From NCBI GenBank assembly GCA_044222005.1, contig JBGANY010000001.1, positions 248,001 through 312,000 of the forward strand: DNA of 64,000 nt, in the 5' to 3' direction. Below the pieces are notes generated by a model. It saw only the letters and a list, made by a program, of their open reading frames with translations, ran no database searches and was not told the origin of the DNA. Both the position numbers and the translations under genes were made by a program. Positions 8,646 through 16,766 of this stretch are shown here, piece by piece; within the stretch, counting starts at the first letter, position 1, and every line of letters begins with the position of its first letter. The stretch comes from Methylotenera_A sp044222005. GTDB lineage: Bacteria > Pseudomonadota > Gammaproteobacteria > Burkholderiales > Methylophilaceae.

Positions 8646-9323
8646 TTATTTCCAGCGTTCCTCTACTTTTCCATCGCCAGCAATCAATACGGCGCTGGTT
8701 AACCCGCGAAAGATGCCATGCTCCACCACGCCGGGGATATTGTTGATGAGGTGATTGAGCGCTACTTCCTGGATGGATTTATCAAATGCCATATCCAGCA
8801 CCAGGCTGCCATAAGATGTAATGGACAAGCCATCCTTGGCAACGTTCTGCCGCAACTCACCGACGCCGCCGGCCGCTTCCAGGCTGCGTTTTGCGGCTTT
8901 CCAGGCAAACGGCATCACCTCAATGGGAATGGCATAATTAGTACCGATGCGATCCACCAGTTTACTTTTATCGGCGACAACTAGAAATTGTTTAGCCGCT
9001 TTGGCGAGCAGCTTTTCCAGCACCAGATCGTAGCCGCGGCCTTTAAGCAGCGTCATGTCGGGCGTGATTTCATCCGCGCCATCCACATATAGATCAATCT
9101 CCGCAACCTGCGTCAGGGCGATGACATTCAGCCCCAGGCTTTGCGCCTTAATCATGCTTACCTGCGAGCTGGCGATGGTAGTGACTTTGAGATTCTCTAC
9201 TGTTTGGCGGCGTGCGAGTTCTTCAATGAAATAATTGGCGGTAGAGCCGGTGCCTAAGCCAACCAACATACCGTCCTTGACGTACTTCGTTGCATGAATT
9301 GCAACAAGCTGCTTGTCATTCAT
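8646..9323 (-). CDS. rpiA: Ribose-5-phosphate isomerase A
   Basis: This 225-residue enzyme interconverts ribose-5-phosphate and ribulose-5-phosphate in the pentose phosphate pathway. It has the GLGTGSTANYFIEEL phosphate-binding segment, the DGADEI motif with catalytic Asp residues, and the active-site Lys/Glu region. The last reads LLKGRGYDLVLEK, whereas the usual family form is close to KGGGGALLREK; the catalytic Lys and Glu are kept, but the Gly run and the Arg before Glu are changed. A good GGAGACAG Shine-Dalgarno precedes the start. It is divergent from mfd across 76 bp. Confidence 0.93.
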   Translation of the reverse strand: MNDKQLVAIHATKYVKDGMLVGLGTGSTANYFIEELARRQTVENLKVTTIASSQVSMIKAQSLGLNVIALTQVAEIDLYVDGADEITPDMTLLKGRGYDLVLEKLLAKAAKQFLVVADKSKLVDRIGTNYAIPIEVMPFAWKAAKRSLEAAGGVGELRQNVAKDGLSITSYGSLVLDMAFDKSIQEVALNHLINNIPGVVEHGIFRGLTSAVLIAGDGKVEERWK

Positions 9324-9399
9324 GATGTCTGTCTCCTCAATATTTTATTATTTTTGGCTTAAACGGATTAAGTAAACCAAGCCATTTTCAAGTTCATCT

Positions 9400-12300
9400 A
9401 TGCAGTTATCCCCGCCCAAGCCAGGAAAAAAAAGCCGTTTTTCTTATTCTGCCAATGGCTTAGATAGCTTATCTCTTGCTTTACTTGCATGTCGCTTAAA
9501 AACAACAGCAGAAAACAAGCGGGCGCCGCTGGTGGTTATTACTTCCAGCGCATTCGAGGCGCAGCGCTTGCTGGATGAAATGCCTTACTTTGCGCCCAAT
9601 TTGAGCGTGCATTTGCTGCCGGATTGGGAGACGCTGCCCTACGATGTGTTTTCGCCGCACCCTGATCTAATCTCCGAGCGCTTGGCGACTTTGTATCAAA
9701 TCAGCCAGAATAGATGTGATGTGGTGATCGTGCCTATCACTACGGCTTTATTGAGACTGCCGCCGGTGGCCTTTATGTCGGCGCATACTTTTATGCTGAA
9801 AAAAGGCCAGAAGCTCGATCTGGAGGCGTTGCGCCACCAATGTGCCCAGGCAGGCTACCATCATGTGAGTCAGGTAATTTCTCCCGGCGAATTCAGTGTG
9901 CGCGGCGGCTTAATCGACTTGTTCCCGATGGGCAGTGCGCTGCCTTACCGCATTGATTTGTTTGATGATGAAATCGAAACGATTCGCACTTTTGACATTG
10001 ATACGCAACGCAGCCTTTACCCGGTGCCTGAAATCAGGCTGCTGCCGGCGCGTGAGTTCCCGCTGGATGAAGCCAGCATCAGCAGATTCAGAAGCAACTT
10101 TCGTGAACAATTCGAAGGTGATCCGCAGCGCGCAACCATTTATAAAAATGTGAGTAAAGGCGTGGCCAGTGGCGGTATTGAATGGTATTTACCGCTGTTT
10201 TTTGATGAAACCGCAAACTTGCTGGACTACTTGCCAGATAGTTCCAATCTTTGTTTACACGGCGATTGCGACAAGGCGGCACAGCAATTCTGGACAGATG
10301 CAAACGCCCGGTATCGATTGCTGGCGCACGATGCCGAACGGCCAATTCTGAAGCCGGAAAACTTATTGATTAAAACCGATGATTTTTTTGCGCAAACGCA
10401 TGATTACCCAACCCTGGTTTTAATGCATGAAGCTGCAAAGCCATTGCCAGCATTGGAAATTGAGCGGCGGGCAGATAAGCCGCTGCATAAGCTGCAGGCG
10501 TTTATTGAATCAACTACAAAGCGCATTTTGATTACTGCGGAAAGTCTGGGCCGTCGCGAGACCATGGCACAACTGTTTGCCGAACATGGTCTGCCGATGC
10601 CTGTTTGCGAGACTTGGGCCGAGTTTGAAACTAGCCAGCAGCCCTTGATGCTAGGCGTGTCGCCGCTACACAGCGGATTTACTGATGATGAATTCATATT
10701 AATCACCGAAGCCGAGCTTTATTCGGGCACGGTGCGCCAGCAGCGTCGCCGCGAAAAAGAAAAGGCGCGCAGCACGGAAGGTATGCTCAAAGATTTATCC
10801 GAGCTGCACCTGGAAGACCCCATCGTGCATGAGCAGCATGGCGTTGGGCGCTACAAAGGTCTGGTAAATCTGGATTTCGGCGAGGGCGAAACCGAGTTTT
10901 TGCTGCTGGAATATTTTGGTGATGACAAGCTTTATGTGCCAGTTTCGCAATTGTTCTTGATTTCACGCTACTCAGGGGGACCGCCGGAAAGCGCGCCATT
11001 ACACAGGCTAGGTAGCGGCCAGTGGGAGAAGGCCAAGAAAAAAGCGCTTAAACAGATCCGCGACACTGCAGCCGAACTGCTGAATCTATATGCTCAACGT
11101 GCTGCACGGCGCGGCCATGCTTTTACGCTCAGTTTGAAAGATTACGAAGCGTTCTGTGAGGGTTTTCCGTTTGAAGAAACGCCGGATCAGTTAGAAGCCA
11201 TTGAAAACGTCATCAAGGACATGCAGTCTGGCCGCCCCATGGATAGGCTGGTGTGCGGCGATGTGGGCTTTGGTAAGACGGAAGTCGCGTTGCGCGCGGC
11301 CTTTGTCGCGGTGATGGGCGGCAGACAAGTAGCCGTGCTCGTACCTACTACGCTGCTTGCCGAACAACATTATCAAAACTTCTGTGATCGGTTTGCAGAG
11401 TGGCCGATCAAGATTGCCGAAATTTCTCGCTTCAGAAGCGCCAAAGAACAAACGCAAGCCTTGGCTGATCTGGCTGCGGGCAAGGTTGATATTATCATCG
11501 GCACGCATCGCCTCATTCAGAAAGACGTGAAATTCAAGAACCTCGGCTTGGTGATTCTGGATGAAGAACACCGCTTCGGTGTGCGCCAGAAAGAGCAGCT
11601 CAAAGCCATGCGCGCTGAGGTGGATGTACTCACGCTGACCGCGACGCCCATTCCGCGCACCTTAAGCATGGCGATGGAAGGGCTGCGCGAGTTTAGCGTG
11701 ATCGCCACGCCGCCGCAAAAACGCCTCAGCATTAAAACCTTTGCGACTTATTATGGCGAAGGTATCATCCGCGAGGCAATGATGCGTGAATTCAAACGCG
11801 GCGGGCAGGTGTATTTCCTGCATAACGAAGTGGATACCATTTTTGTGATGCGCGAAAAGCTGGAGAAAATCGTGCCGGAAGCGCGCATTGGCATTGCCCA
11901 TGGCCAGTTGCGTGAGCGCGAGCTGGAATCCGTGATGCGCGATTTTCACCAGCAACGCTTTAACGTGCTGCTATGTACCACCATTATCGAAACAGGTATT
12001 GATATCCCTACCGCCAATACCATCATCATTAACAAAGCCGATATGTTTGGTCTGGCGCAGCTGCACCAGCTGCGTGGCCGGGTAGGGCGCAGCCATCACC
12101 AGGCCTATGCTTATCTGCTTACTGATGAACACCGCAAAATCACGCCGCAAGCGCAAAAACGCCTGGACGCGATTCAATTGCTGGAAGACTTGGGCGCAGG
12201 CTTTCACCTTGCCATGCACGATTTAGAGATTCGCGGCGCGGGTGAATTGCTGGGCGACAGCCAAAGCGGCGAGATGCAGGAAATCGGCTTTAGTTTGTAT

Positions 12301-12804
12301 TCCGACATGCTGAACCATGCCGTGAAGCAGCTTAAAGCGGGCAAAGAGCCGGATTTGAACGCGCCGCTTGGTGTGACCACTGAAATCAATCTGCACGTGC
12401 CCGCATTACTTACTAACGCTTATTGTCCAGATGTGCACGAGCGCCTGGTGCTGTATAAACGCCTTGCCAATGCCAGTACCGATGATGAGCTGGATACGCT
12501 GCAGGAAGAGCTGATAGACCGCTTCGGTTTACTGCCGGAGCAGGGCGAGGCATTGCTAGCTTGCCACAGGCTGCGTATCGCCGCCAAGCCGCTGGGCATT
12601 AGCAAGATCGACGCTTCGGATAGCGCAGTACAACTGCAATTTTCACAAAATACTGAGCTCGATCCGATGAAGCTGATAAATTTACTGCAGCGTGACCGCC
12701 GCTGCCGCATGAACGGACCGGATAAACTCAGGGTCACCGTGCAGTTTAATGATATGCAGCTGCGCACCGATTTTATCAGGCAGCTGCTCAAAGAGTTTGC
12801 CTGA
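9400..12804 (+). CDS. mfd: Transcription-repair coupling factor Mfd
   Basis: This 1134-residue ATP-dependent translocase displaces RNA polymerase stalled at lesions and recruits UvrA. The N-terminal UvrB-homology region (~1-340) contains LLPDWETLPYDVFSPHPD. The RNA-polymerase-interacting domain lies near 460-530 (VHEQHGVGRYKGL). The helicase core has Walker A CGDVGFGKTE near 619-628, DEEHRFGVRQKEQLK near 720, TATPIPRTLSMAM, and the downstream LRGRVGRS motif VI followed by the translocation-in-repair region. The C-terminal TRCF domain follows the GAGELLGDSQSG motif. Length is slightly below E. coli Mfd (1148). It is flanked by rpiA (divergent) and yqaA (convergent). Confidence 0.97.
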   Translation: MQLSPPKPGKKSRFSYSANGLDSLSLALLACRLKTTAENKRAPLVVITSSAFEAQRLLDEMPYFAPNLSVHLLPDWETLPYDVFSPHPDLISERLATLYQISQNRCDVVIVPITTALLRLPPVAFMSAHTFMLKKGQKLDLEALRHQCAQAGYHHVSQVISPGEFSVRGGLIDLFPMGSALPYRIDLFDDEIETIRTFDIDTQRSLYPVPEIRLLPAREFPLDEASISRFRSNFREQFEGDPQRATIYKNVSKGVASGGIEWYLPLFFDETANLLDYLPDSSNLCLHGDCDKAAQQFWTDANARYRLLAHDAERPILKPENLLIKTDDFFAQTHDYPTLVLMHEAAKPLPALEIERRADKPLHKLQAFIESTTKRILITAESLGRRETMAQLFAEHGLPMPVCETWAEFETSQQPLMLGVSPLHSGFTDDEFILITEAELYSGTVRQQRRREKEKARSTEGMLKDLSELHLEDPIVHEQHGVGRYKGLVNLDFGEGETEFLLLEYFGDDKLYVPVSQLFLISRYSGGPPESAPLHRLGSGQWEKAKKKALKQIRDTAAELLNLYAQRAARRGHAFTLSLKDYEAFCEGFPFEETPDQLEAIENVIKDMQSGRPMDRLVCGDVGFGKTEVALRAAFVAVMGGRQVAVLVPTTLLAEQHYQNFCDRFAEWPIKIAEISRFRSAKEQTQALADLAAGKVDIIIGTHRLIQKDVKFKNLGLVILDEEHRFGVRQKEQLKAMRAEVDVLTLTATPIPRTLSMAMEGLREFSVIATPPQKRLSIKTFATYYGEGIIREAMMREFKRGGQVYFLHNEVDTIFVMREKLEKIVPEARIGIAHGQLRERELESVMRDFHQQRFNVLLCTTIIETGIDIPTANTIIINKADMFGLAQLHQLRGRVGRSHHQAYAYLLTDEHRKITPQAQKRLDAIQLLEDLGAGFHLAMHDLEIRGAGELLGDSQSGEMQEIGFSLYSDMLNHAVKQLKAGKEPDLNAPLGVTTEINLHVPALLTNAYCPDVHERLVLYKRLANASTDDELDTLQEELIDRFGLLPEQGEALLACHRLRIAAKPLGISKIDASDSAVQLQFSQNTELDPMKLINLLQRDRRCRMNGPDKLRVTVQFNDMQLRTDFIRQLLKEFA

Positions 12805-12828
12805 TTTTGATGCGAGTTTACTTAATAA

Positions 12829-13416
12829 TTACCTGAATACGATAATCGCGACCACCACCAGCGCCACGGTTGCCCAGCCGATGCGGTCGACATATTTATG
12901 CAGGTTGGCTTCCATGCGTGCGCCGCCCCATTTCATCAGGCCGGCTACGATAAAAAACCGGGAACCGCGACCAATCAAGGAAGCAATCGTAAAAGGCACA
13001 ATCGCCATAGAGAGCGCGCCTGCGGCGATGGTGAACACTTTGTAGGGAATGGGTGAAAACCCCGCGATAAATATCGCCCAGAAGCCCCATTCCTTGAACC
13101 ATAACTTAGCCGTCTGAAAATGTTCCCAGTAGTGGCTTGCTTTGAGGTAAGGCTCGATAAGATCGAATGCCGTTGCACCGATCAAGTAGCCAAACAACCC
13201 GCCCAGTACCGAGGCAATGGTGGTCAGCAAGGCAAACTGCCATGCTCTGGAAGGGTTGGCCAGACTCATGGGCGCAAGCATCACATCGGGCGGAATAGGA
13301 AAGAACGAAGACTCGGCGAAACTCAATACACCCAAATACCATTGTGCATTTGGCAGCCTCGACCAGGCCATGACTTTTTGATAAAGCAGTGAAAATATTT
13401 TCATAGGTTCATGCAT
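12829..13416 (-). CDS. yqaA: YqaA-family (DedA/SNARE-associated) membrane protein
   Basis: This 195-residue multi-pass inner-membrane protein belongs to the VTT/SNARE-associated family. It shows the characteristic SFAESSFFPIPPDVMLAPM segment, a Gly-rich GGLFGYLIGATAFD helix and the re-entrant GFSPIPYKVFTIAAGAL segment followed by GRGSRFF. Related DedA proteins take part in lipid flipping and membrane homeostasis; the substrate of YqaA proteins is unknown. ATG codons at 13416 and 13404 are both possible, and the first has AAGG just upstream. It follows the AddA-like gene by 14 bp on the same strand, so it may be the last gene of that operon. Confidence 0.85.
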   Translation of the reverse strand: MHEPMKIFSLLYQKVMAWSRLPNAQWYLGVLSFAESSFFPIPPDVMLAPMSLANPSRAWQFALLTTIASVLGGLFGYLIGATAFDLIEPYLKASHYWEHFQTAKLWFKEWGFWAIFIAGFSPIPYKVFTIAAGALSMAIVPFTIASLIGRGSRFFIVAGLMKWGGARMEANLHKYVDRIGWATVALVVVAIIVFR

Positions 13417-13430
13417 TTTACCTTAAGAAG

Positions 13431-16400
13431 TCAGATTTCAATGAGTTTTCCCAAACTCAAGAAAAATACCGCTTGTTTCACGGTTAAGCCTTCATTGGCA
13501 AACAAGCCGGCATAGCGCGCCAATTGTGGTTTGTGGCCTTGTGCGGCGGCACTTGTGCTGGCTTCGGTGACATCCAGCCCAAGTTTGTAGTCGATAATCC
13601 AGCGCACCTTTTTATTATCCGGGCGATTTTCTATAAACGTGCGGTCAATAACATGCTGCTCACCGTCTTGCGAGGCGAGTGCATATTCGCTATGCGCTTC
13701 TTCGCGAGCCTGCAGCACCCATTGCCCGTCGGCGCTGGCAAGCGTACTCTGCAAGGCGCGTATTACCTGGCTCGTAGCGAGGTTTGCATTTTGGCTGCTG
13801 TGGCCGCGTTCGCGCAGCCAATGCTGCATGGGTGATGCCAGCTGCGCGATGCGTGTCGATGGCCAGCCCGTGAGTCCCTGCCGGGCGATGATTTCCATGT
13901 AACGATGTGCGAGCGTGCCGCTATCGGCTTCCAGGTTGTCAGGCCTGGCAGGCTTTATTTTGGCAGTGTTGGTATTCGCGTGAACTTTTTTTTCCGTTTG
14001 CAGCACCGCGGGGATTTGCAGATGCTGCAGGCGCACAAGATGCGGCGTGAAATCGGCTATATCATCTGCGATATTATTTGGCTGTTCGGCCGAGCCGGCG
14101 TCTTCAAAACGCCGACCTACTGCAGGCCATAACAGCTCCAGCGGCGTGCCTGAGGCAGGCTTGATCTCATCTTTTGCATTTTTGCCAGCGATGCCTACCA
14201 GGTGCAGTTTCCGCTCCGCGCGCGTCGCTGCCACATACAGTATGCGGGCATCCTCATTGGCGTCGCGCACTTTTTCGCGCGTTGCCAGAAAATCATACGG
14301 GCTCACTTTGTCCTTGTCACGCGCGCCTTTTGGGATATAAGGCGCAGCAAGCAGTTCGGCATGCTGTCCCATGGGGATTTCTTCCCACAGTACAAGCGGC
14401 TTCTCGCTGTTATTGCCACCAGTCTGCGTACCTAGTCCAGGCAGAATCACCGTATCAAACTCCAGACCTTTGGATTTATGGATCGTCATCATCTGCAGCA
14501 GTTCACCCTCGCTGTCGGGCGCGGCAAACAGTTTTTCGATTTCCGCATCCATGCGTTCCAGCGAGAACTGATTGCGTTTGTCCAGGTCATCCAGGCACTT
14601 AAAAAACGCCTGCACATCCATTACATCGTTTTGTTCCCACAGGCATGCAGCCCCATTGAGCATGAGCCAGGCACCGCGGATCCAGCGGCTTACCGGCATG
14701 CGCCCCTGAGTAGAAAAGGCCTCCGCAAAAATATCGCGTACATGTTTTAGCCGGGTTTGCCCGTCTGCAGATAGACGATTCACAATTTCATCATTTTGCA
14801 TCAGCGACCAGACCGTGCTGTGGTGGTCTTGTCCCGCGAGCATATGCAAATCATGCAAAGTGAGGCCGCACCAGGGTGCGCGCAGGGTTGCCAGCCAGTA
14901 AACGCGGTCCGCGCGGTGGTGCAGGGCATGCGTGAGCGCGAGCAAATCCTGCACTATCTGGCGGCCCGCCAGTGCTTCAATTTCCACGGCCTGGAATCCA
15001 ATATCCTGATGTGCACGCCGCAATTGCGTAACCAACGGCGCTAGATGTTTTTTCGCGCTGACCAGTACTGCAATTTTTTTATCCGGGTGTTTCGCGCGTT
15101 CGCGCCGGATGATCTCGATCACTGTCTCGGCTTCAAGCTGCTTGGCGTCAGGTGTCGATTCGTGTTTGATAACCGCATGCACTTCAATACCGCTGTCAGG
15201 CGCCAGATGCTCAGGGTCTGCGATCGACTCGCGATAACGGATAGCGCCCTGGCTTTCATCATCAGTTTCGGGGAAAATCGATGCGAACGTCTGGTTAATC
15301 CAGTCGACCACAGGCGGACAGGCGCGGTTATTGCGGTAAAGCCGGAGCCTTTGCAGGCGAATATCGCCGATGCCGTTGTTTGCCGCATGGATAAACAGGC
15401 TCACATTGGCTTTGCGAAAGCGGTAGATCGACTGCATTGGGTCGCCCACACAGAATAAAGTACGACCATCGTCTTGCTGCCAGCCTTGCATGAGCTGTTC
15501 CAAAAGTGCAATCTGGCTCGGACTGGTATCCTGAAACTCGTCCACCAACAAATGCCGGATCTGGTAATCCAGTCTGAGAGCAAGCTCGGTGGGTTCGCCA
15601 GCGTCATTGGATAATGCTTGCGTTGCGCGCTGGGCAATTTCAACAAAATCGACCTCGCCCGCACGCTGAAACATAAACCACAGCTGCGCCACCGCCAGGT
15701 TGAGCAGCTTGGAGAGTGCCGTAATCATGCGCCAATCTGCTTCGAGGTTGGTCGTGTGCGGCAAGCCACGCACGCGATGCAAGGCAGGCATATCATCAAC
15801 TGCTGCCATGATTTCCACTAGCACCTGTTTTTGCGCGCGCCCGCCATCTGTGGGCGGAAAGCCAAATTTCACGTTAAGGCCTGCTTCCTTACGTGCTTCA
15901 CCTTTATCTGTCAGCATTAAATTGGCTACCGCGCACCACATCGGCAGTGCCTCCGGCGTGGGAGTGATGGGCGTTTCCCAATCCAGAAGCAGTGCCACCG
16001 TATGATCACAGGGCAGATGCGAGGCAGCAAAGCGCGCGACCGGCATCAAGGCTTGCTGCAAGGTGGCAGGCAAAGCGTTGGCTGCGTCATTCAAGGCTTG
16101 TTTTACCAGTCCATGCAGCGTATGTTGCAGCTGTTTGGCATCAATCTCGTACTGCGCGTGATGTAGCCACTGGTCGCGTTTTTCCAGCATCTTGACCAGC
16201 AGTTTTTTAAGCTGGCCGGCATCGTTATCTACATAGCGCAGTGCGGTTTTGACTACATCGCGGTGTTCTGCATGCTCCAGTAATCCCAGCGCCTGCTCAA
16301 CCGCTTGCGCATACAAAATGCCGGCATCTTCGGCAACCTTTGGCTGCGAGCCGAAGCGGCTCATCAGCGGCATTTGCCTCGCCAGATGCGCACACAGGCC

Positions 16401-16766
16401 GTCAATGGTAAAAATGCGCAGGCGAGACGGATTTTCAATCAGCTTCCAGTCGTGGGTCTGGGCATGCTGCAGGGCTTGCAGGCTCAATTCAAAGGTGATT
16501 TGCTTATGCGGCTCTGGTGGCGGTGTCTGCTTTGCAGCGTTGATCAAGCTATCCAGAATGCGCAGCCGCATCTCTGCCGCGGCTTTGTTAGTAAAGGTAA
16601 TGGCGACAATTTCTTCGGGTGCGCTGACGGTTTGCAAAAGCCTCAAAAAGCGCTGCGTGAGCAGCTCGGTCTTGCCCGCGCCGGCAGGAGCTTCTACAAT
16701 GAACGAAGCGAGTTCCAGTGCGCGCTTGCGGTTCTTTTCGTCTTCCATCAAATTTAACGTGTTCAT
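13431..16766 (-). CDS. addA: UvrD/RecB-type helicase-nuclease (AddA-like)
   Basis: This 1111-residue superfamily I helicase has a C-terminal RecB-type nuclease domain. Walker A EAPAGAGKTE is near residues 28-37, followed by the Q/III helicase motifs (VAITFTNKAAAEMR, LLVDEFQDTSPSQ, GDPMQSIYRFR) and motifs IV-VI (MTIHKSKGLEFDTVIL, LYVAATRAERKL). Near residue 1070 the sequence WIIDYKLG carries the D-x-K core of a PD-(D/E)XK nuclease. It should act with the upstream partner as an AddAB-like complex that resects double-strand breaks. Its start overlaps that partner's stop codon by 4 bp (ATGA). Confidence 0.9.
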   Translation of the reverse strand: MNTLNLMEDEKNRKRALELASFIVEAPAGAGKTELLTQRFLRLLQTVSAPEEIVAITFTNKAAAEMRLRILDSLINAAKQTPPPEPHKQITFELSLQALQHAQTHDWKLIENPSRLRIFTIDGLCAHLARQMPLMSRFGSQPKVAEDAGILYAQAVEQALGLLEHAEHRDVVKTALRYVDNDAGQLKKLLVKMLEKRDQWLHHAQYEIDAKQLQHTLHGLVKQALNDAANALPATLQQALMPVARFAASHLPCDHTVALLLDWETPITPTPEALPMWCAVANLMLTDKGEARKEAGLNVKFGFPPTDGGRAQKQVLVEIMAAVDDMPALHRVRGLPHTTNLEADWRMITALSKLLNLAVAQLWFMFQRAGEVDFVEIAQRATQALSNDAGEPTELALRLDYQIRHLLVDEFQDTSPSQIALLEQLMQGWQQDDGRTLFCVGDPMQSIYRFRKANVSLFIHAANNGIGDIRLQRLRLYRNNRACPPVVDWINQTFASIFPETDDESQGAIRYRESIADPEHLAPDSGIEVHAVIKHESTPDAKQLEAETVIEIIRRERAKHPDKKIAVLVSAKKHLAPLVTQLRRAHQDIGFQAVEIEALAGRQIVQDLLALTHALHHRADRVYWLATLRAPWCGLTLHDLHMLAGQDHHSTVWSLMQNDEIVNRLSADGQTRLKHVRDIFAEAFSTQGRMPVSRWIRGAWLMLNGAACLWEQNDVMDVQAFFKCLDDLDKRNQFSLERMDAEIEKLFAAPDSEGELLQMMTIHKSKGLEFDTVILPGLGTQTGGNNSEKPLVLWEEIPMGQHAELLAAPYIPKGARDKDKVSPYDFLATREKVRDANEDARILYVAATRAERKLHLVGIAGKNAKDEIKPASGTPLELLWPAVGRRFEDAGSAEQPNNIADDIADFTPHLVRLQHLQIPAVLQTEKKVHANTNTAKIKPARPDNLEADSGTLAHRYMEIIARQGLTGWPSTRIAQLASPMQHWLRERGHSSQNANLATSQVIRALQSTLASADGQWVLQAREEAHSEYALASQDGEQHVIDRTFIENRPDNKKVRWIIDYKLGLDVTEASTSAAAQGHKPQLARYAGLFANEGLTVKQAVFFLSLGKLIEI

